A DNA stretch of 64,000 nt from Homarus americanus (taxonomy: Eukaryota > Arthropoda > Malacostraca > Decapoda > Nephropidae): assembly GCF_018991925.1 (NCBI RefSeq), contig NW_024722158.1, positions 8,245,207-8,309,206 of the forward strand, in the 5' to 3' direction. Positions within the stretch are counted from its first letter, which is position 1; the number at the start of each line of letters is the position of its first letter. Shown here one piece after another: positions 11,142-20,604 of the stretch. Below the pieces are notes generated by a model that saw only the letters and a list, made by a program, of their open reading frames with translations, did not search any database and had not been told where the DNA came from. Both the position numbers and the translations under genes were made by a program.

Positions 11142-12940
11142 CAGTACTCCCTCTTTATCGACGGGGGTTACGTTCTGTAGACGGCCGTCGATAAAGAAAC
11201 CGTCGATACCGTGATGGTTACGTAATTTTTCTAACTATTATTAGCATATGTTGAATAAATGTACCTTTAAGCATTAATGCGTTTCCTTTACACATAACCT
11301 TAAATAATAGTGTATAAATAATAATATAATAAGTGGACAAAAATACTAGCAAACTTACGATTTCATTTATTGAAGTGAACATCGGTCCTTACAGTAAACA
11401 ATACAGTGTACAGTATATACAAGTGTGATGATTGAGGCTTATTAAAAGCCTGACCAGTCAGATGAGTATGATGAGTCAAGGTCTGCATCTTCTTGAGGGG
11501 TGTGGGTAGGTACTGCGTCTTGTTGTTGTGAGGTGCCGGCAGCTTCTACGTCTTGTTGTGAGGTGTCGGCAGCTTCTGCCTCCTGTTGCAGGATGCCGGC
11601 AGGTTCGGCGATGGCAGGCACTCGGCGACTGAAGAAGTTGGTGATGGTGGTCTGTGCTTTCTTGCTTCTCATTTCCCTCTGCAGTTCTATATATGGCAAC
11701 ATAACATTTTCAATAGCTCTCTTTGCTTTAAGGGACCTATCAAGGGAGGGATCAATGTCATAGAGACGAGCAGAGAGGGCCTTACTCATTCTTATTACTT
11801 CACCAAGATTATCTAAAGTTAAGTTCTTATTTTCATCATCACTCACTTCATCCTCTGTTTCATCCTGCAGCTCCACTAATTGTTCTAGTTCATCACTTGT
11901 AAATGGATCCCCAACATTTCCCAATAACTCTTCTTGCACCTCTGCCGCTGTTAAGTCAGAGAACCCTTCACCTCCAACTTCATTTGCCATAGTTATTATG
12001 TTGCGTAACTGAGGCTCGGCTGTTGGGAACCCTGTGAATGTTGGGACAATTTCAGGCCACAATTTTTTCCAACATGATCGGACACAGTTCTGCGACAGTT
12101 CATTGTGGCTTTCAGCGATGAAGTTTATGCACTGTGCAATATCAAATTTCTTCCACATTTCTCTGGGTGTCACATCAGCATCCTTATCAAGGCACTCACG
12201 AATCATGCTGAAAGTCTTCTCTGCACATTTAGCCTTAAACACGACAATGACTCCCTGGTCCATTGGCTGGATGATGGAGGTGGTGTTTTTTGGCAGGAAA
12301 ACCACCTCAATGTTGGGGTGGGCAGTCTTGAGTTCTTCAGAGTGGCCAGGGCAATTATCTAGATATAATACCACTTTGAACTCCATGCCAAGTTCATCCA
12401 GATAATCTTTCACCTCTCTAGCAAAGCAGTTTTTCAGCCAATCCACGCACAAATCAGATGTCTTCCACGCTTTCTTGTTGTTCCTGTAGAAAACTGGTAG
12501 CAAGTTCATGTTTTTATTTTTGAGAGCCCGAGGTCGTGCGGCAGTGTATAACAACATGGGCTTAATCATATGCCCTGCCGCATTCCCACATAGCATCACT
12601 GTCACTCGGTCCTTCGCAACTTTAAATCCAGGGGCACTTTTTTCCTCTTTAGAGATGTAGGTTCGGCGTGGCATCTTCTTCCACCATAGGCCTGACTCAT
12701 CAGCATTAAAAACTTGTTCCGGCCTATAACCCTTTTGTTCTATGTGGTTAGCAAACTCTGCAGGGTATGCTTCCCCTGCCACAGTGTCTGCTGATGCTGC
12801 TTCGCCAGTCACTTTTATATTATGCAGCCCATAATGATGTCTGAATTTCTCGAACCATCCTTTGCTAGCTGCAAATTTTTTCAAATCCGTTGATAATCGA
12901 AACCGTCGATAAAAAATCCGTCGATAAAGAGGGAGTACTG
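11142..12940 (-). mobile_element. Tigger/pogo DNA transposon (family alpha)
   Basis: Both ends carry the same 23-bp terminal inverted repeat beginning CAGTACTCCCTCTTTATCGA (11142-11164 and, inverted, 12918-12940). Both are flanked by TA (11140-11141 and 12941-12942), the Tc1/mariner/pogo target duplication. Inside the ends, CCGTCGATAAA-type motifs recur as subterminal repeats. The 1.8 kb length is short for a full Tigger because the region for the N-terminal DNA-binding domains is largely missing. The TIRs look identical, which argues for a fairly young insertion. Confidence 0.93.
11442..12940 (-). CDS. Tigger-type DDE transposase lacking its N-terminal DNA-binding domain
   Basis: The open frame runs from an ATG at 13016 (in flanking DNA) to a stop at 11442, 524 codons. 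About 26 codons lie outside the element, so I give the in-element part. Using the 524-aa numbering, the catalytic aspartates of the pogo/Tigger DDE_1 domain are visible: D106 in FNADESGLWW, D220 in LYLDNCPGH and D253 in QPMDQGVI. The sequence AASKGWFEKFRHHYG at 49-63 is the end of the Tc5-type helix-turn-helix. Everything before it, including the CENP-B-like HTH, is absent. A PCNA-box-like QTTITNFF lies at 455-462, followed by a Gln/Glu/Ala-rich repeat tail. No internal stop or frameshift interrupts the catalytic core. The enzyme could be catalytically competent yet unable to bind its ends. Confidence 0.9.
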
Positions 12941-12944
12941 TATC

Positions 12945-13385
12945 AGGAATCCATTTTTGGGGAGAACAACCAATTTTCCAAAGTATTTTCAGATTCAAAA
13001 TCCCCATAAATCTCATCAGCAGACCTAACCTGGGTCAGTCAGCTAAAAAATTTCAAAACTACGGTAATGCAGTGGTGAGGGAAATAAATAGGGGGGAGGG
13101 TCTTCTTAGTGACCAGCACAGTGTAGGAACCATGAGAAGAAACATGACAAATCAAAGTTTTATGCCGATAGTGAATTAGACAAAGCCATATGCATAAGAA
13201 GAAACCTCAGTGAAACCGAAGCAGCTACCGTGGATAAACTATATTATGAGAATGATTATTCAAGCAACAGAAGCTGATCAGTAGTGAAGAGGATACAGTA
13301 AAGACCATTTTAGCTTTAAGCTAATTAGCATGTGAAAATATGAATGTAGAATAATGCTACTACATTTTGTTTTCCAAATACAGTA
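12945..13385. other. short non-coding stretch with degraded LINE-A tail
   Basis: No ORF of substance. Around 13265-13300 the text AGCTGATCAGTAGTGAAGAGGATA resembles the LINE-A 3' end seen at 9410-9446 and 26930-26960. Confidence 0.4.
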
Positions 13386-14487
13386 CAGGTTGACCATCTC
13401 AAATCCGGACTGATTGGGACCTGAGCAGTGCCGGATTAGTGATTTTGCCGAACCACAGATGGTTAGGTTAGGATTAAATAAATAAACACCTCTTACCCAC
13501 TTCATAACCACCTCACCCGACCTTTTTTAAAATACTCCGTAAATAGTACAAGTTGGATAATAAAAAGAAAGCCACTGGACTCTCAACTGTCAACAGATGT
13601 CAGCATTGTGGTACACTGGACCTTCCTTTGTGTGCGTTCACTGTACAGTATACGAATTCGCGTTTTTGCGGCGGCCCTATTTCTACCCATAATTCATTTT
13701 ATGTGGGAAAGATTCCCTATTAGTAGGTTCTCAAATTTCGCGAGATTTTAATTAGACGTTTTTTATTTGGACACAAAAAAACACTACACAATTTCAAATT
13801 TCGACGGGTTTGAGAAGCCCGCCAACGTTCAGACGTGCACAATCGTGTAAACAGCGTCATTTCTCTTATGTACGAAAGATTCATTTTTGTTTATTACTGA
13901 ATGTCTCTTTGATTGAATTAATGTTTATGTGTGCAAAATGAACAATACAATTCATTAATAATACGTAGAATATTAAAACAAACAAGGAGACGAGACGGCA
14001 TTGTTTTCGTTAATGTTTACAAAACCAGTGACTGACTGGTTCTACATATAAAACCGAAGAAAATAAGACCCTGGGGGGTAGCCGTAGTAAAAATAATGTA
14101 AAAAAATTAATATGGTTGTTTTAAGTGTAATGTTATTTAATGTTAATAAATGGAACAGTAAAAGTAGCTAACCATTAGTGGTAAAGAAAGTGAGACTGCT
14201 CGTATGTAAGTGTGCACATGTGAAAACATATCGTCATTACTTCATGAGAATATGAAAGCAACACTTATTTACTGTTCATATATACTTTAATTAATGTTTC
14301 TGAATTTAAAAAAAAATTCTACCCACCAGTGGTGGTAAAGTTGAAAACATAAGGACAGCCAATGTTGTTTTTTTTTTTTTTTACTCGGATGACGAAGTTG
14401 CCAAATCATCGGGTTGTGAAAGAGACCTAGAGGTACTTGTAAGCCCGGACCTACGGCCTAGAAAACAGTGCGTTAATGTTCGAAATA

Positions 14488-15140
14488 CAGTAGAAGTCTA
14501 AAAATCCGGACTGTTTGGGGATTGGGTCGGTCCGGATTTTCGGATTTTCCAGATTCTCAGGCAGTAATTTTAAAATTCAAATTTAAGGAGGAATAAAGAA
14601 GAGATGAACAGGTACATTTTGATAGTTTATTCATTAGCAAATATAGCATGCTTTATTTATCAAAACGAGCAGTTTTAAAGAAAAAGCTGTGAATTCTAGA
14701 ATTTTATTCTTTGCCCCTTTTTATATCATAAATTGTAGACTTTCCAGTGTCATATGTTTCCAATAGAATAGTATTGCTCACACCATGTTCTAGTTTCTTA
14801 ATTATTTCAAGTTTGTCACTCAATTTCAACGTGTTCTTCTTTCTCTTCACACAACAAAGTTTATCTACTTTCGGAGCCATTATTATGGGCTTGTACAGTA
14901 CTCTGTAAATGGAAACAGTAGGGCTCAAAATTACATACGTTGTCACAGTTTGATTGCTCGTTTTAAAGTGGCGACCGCATGGTCGCTTGTTGTTGCTGTG
15001 CAGCTGTGGCACTCACACATGCGCACATACACACAAAAGCCAGCTAAATTATTAAAAAAAAAAAAAAGTTTGAGTTTTCGAAAAGTCCGGATTCTCGGGT
15101 GGTCCGGATTTCTGGCATCCGGATTTTTGGACTTTTACTG
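14488..15140 (-). mobile_element. Tigger-derived MITE (family beta), copy 1
   Basis: Ends CAGTAGAAGTCTAAAAATCC (14488) and the inverted GGATTTTTGGACTTTTACTG (to 15140) are flanked by TA at 14486-14487 and 15141-15142. The paralogous LINE-B at 54280-54281 has a single TA at the same point and no insert, which proves the insertion and its target duplication. The second copy lies at 58160-58815 in the opposite orientation. Confidence 0.95.
14704..14880 (-). CDS. 58-aa CENP-B-type helix-turn-helix peptide inside MITE beta-1
   Basis: The peptide begins MAPKVDKLCCVKRKKNTLKL and continues SDKLEIIKKLEHGVSNTILL, which is the CENPB_N/psq-like HTH at the N-terminus of Tigger and jerky proteins. It ends STIYDIKRGKE and a stop where a full transposase would continue. 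The start is chosen at the MAP motif because copy 2 begins at the same place; the upstream 44 codons to 15012 lie in UTR-like sequence. No catalytic domain is present in the element. If translated it would be a DNA-binding-only protein. Confidence 0.7.
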   Translation of the reverse strand: MAPKVDKLCCVKRKKNTLKLSDKLEIIKKLEHGVSNTILLETYDTGKSTIYDIKRGKE

Positions 15141-16384
15141 TAAGGTAAACAGAGTATTGGGTTTTATATCTAGAAGTGTAAGCAATAAGAGTGCAGAGGT
15201 CTTATTGCAACTATATCTTGCGCTAGTCAGGCCGCACCTCGATTATGCGGTTCAGTTCTGGTGCCCTTATTATAGAAAGGATATCAATTCACTAGAGTCG
15301 GTGCAGCGAAAAATGACGAAAATGATTCCGGGACTTAGAAACCTTCCATATCAGGATAGGTTAAAGAAACTAAACTTACATTCCCAAGAAAGACGAAGAG
15401 TGCGGGGAGATATAGAAGTATTTAAGTGGGTGAAAGGAATCAATAAAGGGGATATAGATAAAGTTCTTATAATATCCGAGCAGGTTAGGACTCGGAGCAA
15501 CGGATTTAAGTTGGATAAGTTTAGGTTTAGGAGGGAGATAGGAAGGAACTGGTTCACAAGTAGGGTGGTGGACGAGTGGAACAAGCTTAGCAACTTTGTA
15601 GTAAGTGCTGGAATGCTGGAAAGTTTCAAAAAGAGGCTGGATAGATTCATGGATGATAGAGAGTGGTAGTAACTCTCGACAGGAGCTGCCATGCACAGGC
15701 CAACCGGCCTATTGCAGACTCCTTACTTTCTTATGTAACTAGGTGAAGCTGTAGAACATAAGAACATTTCTGTGTTGTTTTTATTTAACTTTATCTGTGT
15801 TATTTTTGTTGGTTTATTAGGATGTTGCTTTATTACAGGTAGCAATTCGCCAAAAAAGTAGGGTAAATAAGGCAAAATTTAGCCAAACATCGAAAGTACC
15901 AGACTCAAATTAATTTTCTCCATAGGAAGTTGTATTTAAATTTGGACTATTTGAATTTTGCGAGGTTTTTACAGTCTAAATAGGTGTCCAAATATGAGAG
16001 CCTATTGGGGTTGGGTATGCATTCTACAGAAGATATGGCACAAAAGTTTTATACTGTATAATTATTATACAGTATTATCTTTATTTGTAAGCCACAGAGT
16101 ATTTTGAATGATTTTTCCACAACTTTTACAGCATTAATGCTCTAGAAATGGTTGTGAAACGTGGCACAGTGTGTGTGTGCATTGCGCTGTATGTGACTTC
16201 ACGGGACGCAGCTGAAGTGGTGAGTCAGCCACTCCACACACTTACACTTTCTACACAAACACCCACGCTCTTCATGTCTTAGTTTATAGTTTTATATTAT
16301 ATTATCTTTATTTTTAACCCACATTAGAGTATTGTAATGATTTTTCCACAACTTTTATAGCATTACTGTTAACTTTTAGCAGTT

Positions 16385-16536
16385 ATGGAAGCGCCAATGT
16401 TATACAAGTCACATATGCTGCGAACAGACACACCACTGTTGAGTTTTTTGAGAAGTTCAATCTTATCTTGTATAGATAATGTATGGTGTTAACGCTTTAC
16501 ACCAATAGAAGCACTTCCTTTATTCAATGAAGACAT
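16385..16536 (-). pseudogene. Tigger HTH remnant of family epsilon
   Basis: From an ATG at 16536 the minus strand reads MSSLNKGSASIGVKR then a stop, then HTLSIQDKIELLKKLNSGVS and VRSICDLYNIGAS. This is the CENPB_N helix-turn-helix of a Tigger transposase with one in-frame stop. It shows that family epsilon is also derived by loss of the catalytic region. Confidence 0.7.
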
Positions 16537-16914
16537 GACTGGGGCTAAATAAGAGCAGTTTATAATAATAAATGGAGAAAAGCACAGAAGATTAACTTGC
16601 CGCCAAAACAGTAGCAGCGGGTTGGAGAGGAGACCAGTGCGAAATTTGAAGTTACGGTGGCCAAATTATGTCCGAACCAGTGGTGGAACCGGATTACTAA
16701 TTGCCGGATATGAGGTGGTCTACCTGTACAAAACTTGCGAATAAATATGGAAAATTTGGGCTATCTGCGTGCTTGGTAGATTGGTTGTGCATGGTACAGC
16801 ATGACCAACATTGTTACATTAACTACTGCTCACTGGACGAATGTAATAACAGTACTTAGCGAGTATTTAAAGAGGGGAATATTAAAAGTTAACTATTTTT
16901 CCTGCATCAATGTA

Positions 16915-18008
16915 CAGTGGTCCTTCGATTAACGAACACAATTGGTTCCACAGAGTCATTCGTTAACCGAATATTATTTCAATGGGATATTGAATAATTA
17001 GTTCCAACTCACAGAAAATGTATACATACTGGTAATAGAATTAACAAAACATTAAATTTAAACTAAATACTGTACTGTACAGTATACTGTACAACAATAA
17101 ATAAAAACAATAGAATACTGTACAGCTCCTCCCCGACTTACGACCTACTTGACTTAAGACCACCCGCACTTATGACCTGCCTCAGTCGTACCAAAATTTT
17201 GTCAAATTACATATTTTCGAGTCCCAGCGTCAGTACACAGACAAAATTTTCGTTTGAAATTCACTTTAAAATGGCTGGCAAGCTTAAAAGTGAGAGTTTT
17301 GTGGTGCTGAGAAGAAAAAGAGACACCCATTTAAGATTTTTTATGTATTATTTAAGCATTTTCGACTTACGACCTGGATTTGGGTCCCTAACCCTGTCGT
17401 AAGTCGGGGAGGAGCTGTATTTTAACTTACTTTGAGGTGTGTATGTCGTATTCCCGGCAGCTTTGTTTACATATCAAACAGCTGATTGTAGAGGCAGTCG
17501 ATGATGACATGCCATATTCTTTACAGAGTGCATTGGTTCTAATGCCTTCTTCGTGTTTCATAATAATTTCTGTACTGTATATTATCAATATGTTAACTAA
17601 ATTTCAGAATGACCAATAATTTTAATGCAAAAATATTCAAGAGACCAAACTCGGTGTTCACTCCACTGTAAACAAAGTTAAACTGAGAAGCGTTGTTGGG
17701 TGATTCAATCAGCTGATGGGTGCACAAAAACTGTTCCCTATACTGTCTATATTATCAATATGTTAACTAAATTTTAGAATGACTAATAATTTTAATATAA
17801 AAAATGCAAAAATATTAAAGAGCACCTTCTTGATATTTATTCCACTGGAAACGAATGTAAACATAGAACTGAGTACTGTATTGGCGGACTAGCCGATCAG
17901 CTGAGACGCACAGCAAAACGTGTTTCTCGTAAGGCTTTCGTTAATTGAACTGAAAATCCTTATGGGAGGTAATTCGGTAACTGAATTTCGTTAACCGAGG
18001 GACCACTG
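16915..18008. mobile_element. MITE family delta, copy 1, carrying a nested MITE gamma
   Basis: Ends CAGTGGTCCTTCGATTAACG (16915) and the inverted CGTTAACCGAGGGACCACTG (to 18008) are flanked by TA at 16913-16914 and 18009-18010. The interior is non-coding and contains MITE gamma at 17123-17417. Other copies of delta: 24957-25735, 28154-28372 (left part only) and 36406-37236. Confidence 0.9.
17123..17417 (+). mobile_element. MITE family gamma, copy 1
   Basis: 295 bp, with ends CAGCTCCTCCCCGACTTACG and its inverted copy, flanked by TA (17121-17122, 17418-17419). The interior encodes a short peptide beginning MAGKLKSESFVVLRRKRD, possibly the very start of a lost transposase. TTAA at 17266-17269 is the empty site matching the piggyBac insertion in copy 4. 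Confidence 0.93.
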
Positions 18009-18014
18009 TATATA

Positions 18015-18308
18015 CAGGCAGTCCCCGACTTACAATGGGGTTAGGGACCCAAATCCAGGTCGTAAGTCGAAAATAATATAGAAAATCTAAAATGAGTGAC
18101 TCTTTTTCTTTTCAGCACCAAAAAACTCTCACTTATAAGCTTGCCAGCCATTTTAAAGCGAATTACAAACGAAAATTTTGTCAGTACACAGCGCAATCAC
18201 TAACGTCACGACTCGAAAATATGTAATTTGAAAAATTTTTGATACGACTGCAGCTGTCGTATGTCTGGGTGGTCGTAAGTCGAGTAGGTCATAAGTCGAG
18301 GAGTGTGT
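18015..18308 (-). mobile_element. MITE family gamma, degraded copy
   Basis: Ends CAGGCAGTCCCCGACTTAC at the left and a decayed GACTTAC-type end at the right, in the opposite orientation to copy 1. Its AAGCTTGCCAGCCATTTTAA interior matches the other gamma copies in reverse. It begins 5 bp after delta copy 1 ends. Confidence 0.8.
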
Positions 18309-18340
18309 ATATATATATAACAAAGTCTAGGACTGCTTTT

Positions 18341-18589
<249 letters not shown>

Positions 18590-19439
18590 ATTTTAGTAAA
18601 GATGAAACTACATTGAGAAATAATGAAACCATCGATGAAATATGAGGTCGATATCATCATAAAGCTAGCAGTCCTACTACTGTACTTAACAGCAGAGGAT
18701 GGAACTACTACATGTCATATTATGGAACTTTCAATGCTCTATGGTATGTCAGATACAGTAGAATTTACAAGCATTTGGGATTCCTGATACTCAAGGACTT
18801 ATAAGTTTTGGAATACAGTACTGGTACAGTAGCTTAACCTTGAAATATCTTGCCAAATTATAAAAGAAAGCCTTTAAGACACTAGTATGGTAATCACATG
18901 CATATCCAGCAAAGTACAGTAACTGAATATATACAGTACTGTACAGGAATATCTTGCTAGGTGTAACCCTGCTTATCTGCAATTGATATTTTAACACCTA
19001 TTTGATATTTACAAAACATACCCCTCTTATTCGCAAATGAAAAATTATGGTACTCAACATTAATATTTCAAATCCGGTGGGCTCGCAGCGCTCATATTCC
19101 GACGTAAGGAGATGCTCACCCCATGCCTGTACCTTTACTTCCAAATCGCAGCGTGAAATCATAAGCTGAGAGTTCTAGAATTCTTAATATTGTACTATGA
19201 TGAGCATGTTTTTCTCACCCATCAGTTGTGGTGCATCTATGGTAGGGCCTGGCAGTGCCTGTTTATTTTTGTCAGATGCAGGCGAACTGAAGCATGAAAA
19301 ACATGCCCGTGTGAACACACGCGAGACAAAAATGCTCGTGTGAAGTAGGCCTAAGTAAGGCCAGACTTAATGAATGTGTGTGGACTTAGCAGGTAACCAA
19401 GCACAGTAACTACATCACCTTACCTCTCCCCCTACTGGG

Positions 19440-20040
19440 CCAACCTGTGAGTTTCGTTGTTATTTTTCAACTCATAATTTTGAGTAGACATACGTATGAA
19501 TTTTTCTTCAAATTCTTTCACTGTACTGTACTCTGTTACATGCATACACTATTGTTCATACATAATGTGCAAAAAAAAATTAAAAGCATCAGGGTGGTGG
19601 TTGGTGGTGAAAGTTGGTGTTGATGAGTGAGTGTTGTTGGTGGTGATGAATGTTGTTGATGTTTGTGGTGGTGGAAAGTGACTCACATGCATGCGTGCTG
19701 TGGGTTGATTATTGTTATTTTTCAACTCATATTTTTTGGGTTGATATATGTAATTTTCTTCCTTTTTTTTTATTCTGTTACATGCACACACAAGCTTGAT
19801 ACAGACTGTGCAAAACAAAAAAAATGATAATCAGGTCAAAAACAAAGATAATGAACATTTCTTATGACCGTGGTAGTCGCCTGAATTGTAGGAGGAGGGA
19901 GTGGTGTTGATCTAGGCCCCCCTCCAGGCTCCCACGTGTAGTGAAACTGTATCCAACTGGCAATGTGGTATTTTTCGTTTATTTTATTTATTAGTACAAT
20001 TTTTATGTATTCCTCACTTTTAATGGTACTACAGTATACA
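19440..20040. repeat. unnamed interspersed repeat with internal duplication
   Basis: The motif TTTTTCAACTCATA...TTACATGCA(C/T)ACAC...TGCAAAA occurs at 19445-19590, again at 19706-19820, and in diverged form at 45195-45310. After each outer copy a TATTAGT...GTATTC(T/C)TCAC block follows (about 19990 and 45525). Between them lies a GTTG/GGTG-rich simple sequence (19590-19680). No ORF is convincing. Confidence 0.55.
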
Positions 20041-20241
20041 GGTGACCCTGGTCCCTAATAGCCTTGGATAATTAGTACAATATAATGTATATTGAAAAAT
20101 ATGTGGGGAATGCATTCTCCCCCACCTCCCCTTTACATTAATTCTTAGTATGTGGAAAATTGCCCCAATACTCAGTTTCATTAATCGCAATGACTTTTAA
20201 GAATGCATCCTTTCCGATAACCAGGGTACAGTATTCCTGTA

Positions 20242-20604
20242 CAGTAATATCTCCGTTAGCCGGAATCCCTCAAACCTGGAACTCTCCGATAGCTGGAATT
20301 GAAGTTTTCTCGGAAAATTGTTCCCAAAGCCGGAATTTTCCAAAAATTTCCGTCTTTGAGAACGATTTTCCAAGGGTCACATTTTCCGGAAAATTTCGGG
20401 AGGGGGGAGGGGGGCTTCTTTCTGAGTTTGAGAGATGACAGTCAGATGCATTTTGTGGAAATTCCGAGAAAAATTTTCCATTACCTGGAAAATTACGGGG
20501 GATGAGGGATTTTTTCCAGCTTTGAGAGTTGTCTCGTTACCCGGAAATCTCTCTTTCCCGGAAGTGCTGTGTACCAATTGTTCCGGCTAACGGAGATCTC
20601 AATG
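20242..20604. mobile_element. short inverted-repeat element (family eta)
   Basis: The left end CAGTAATATCTCCGTTAGCC pairs with the inverted GGCTAACGGAGATCTCAATG. The interior is non-coding, rich in GGAAATTTTC-type words and locally self-complementary. The TA flank is present at the left (20240-20241) but not clear at the right. It has the same CAGT...CGTTA...CCGG design as the Tigger MITEs. Confidence 0.75.

Larger units (their letters stand above)
14410..15738 (+). pseudogene. LINE-B 3' fragment interrupted by a MITE
   Basis: Sequence before and after the MITE (14410-14487 and 15141-15738) matches 54205-54900 closely. The ORF part, roughly 15141-15669, has the RT C-terminal tail VRPHLDYAVQFWCPYY and FTSRVVDEWNKLSNFVVSA and ends ESFKKRLDRFMDDREW. 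The 3' UTR ends with GCCATGCACAGGCCAACCGG and a short TTTCTTATGTAA tail. The copy is 5' truncated, as expected of a LINE insertion. Confidence 0.88.
13386..16726. mobile_element. Tigger-like element (family epsilon) split by LINE-B and a MITE
   Basis: Left end CAGGTTGACCATCTCAAATC at 13386 and its inverted partner ending at 16726 (CCGGATATGAGGTGGTCTAC then CTG) are flanked by TA (13384-13385, 16727-16728). The interior is interrupted by a LINE-B 3' fragment (about 14410-15738). That fragment is itself interrupted by a 653-bp MITE (14488-15140). Removing these leaves about 2 kb of original element, whose only coding remnant is a helix-turn-helix segment at 16385-16536. Confidence 0.8.
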
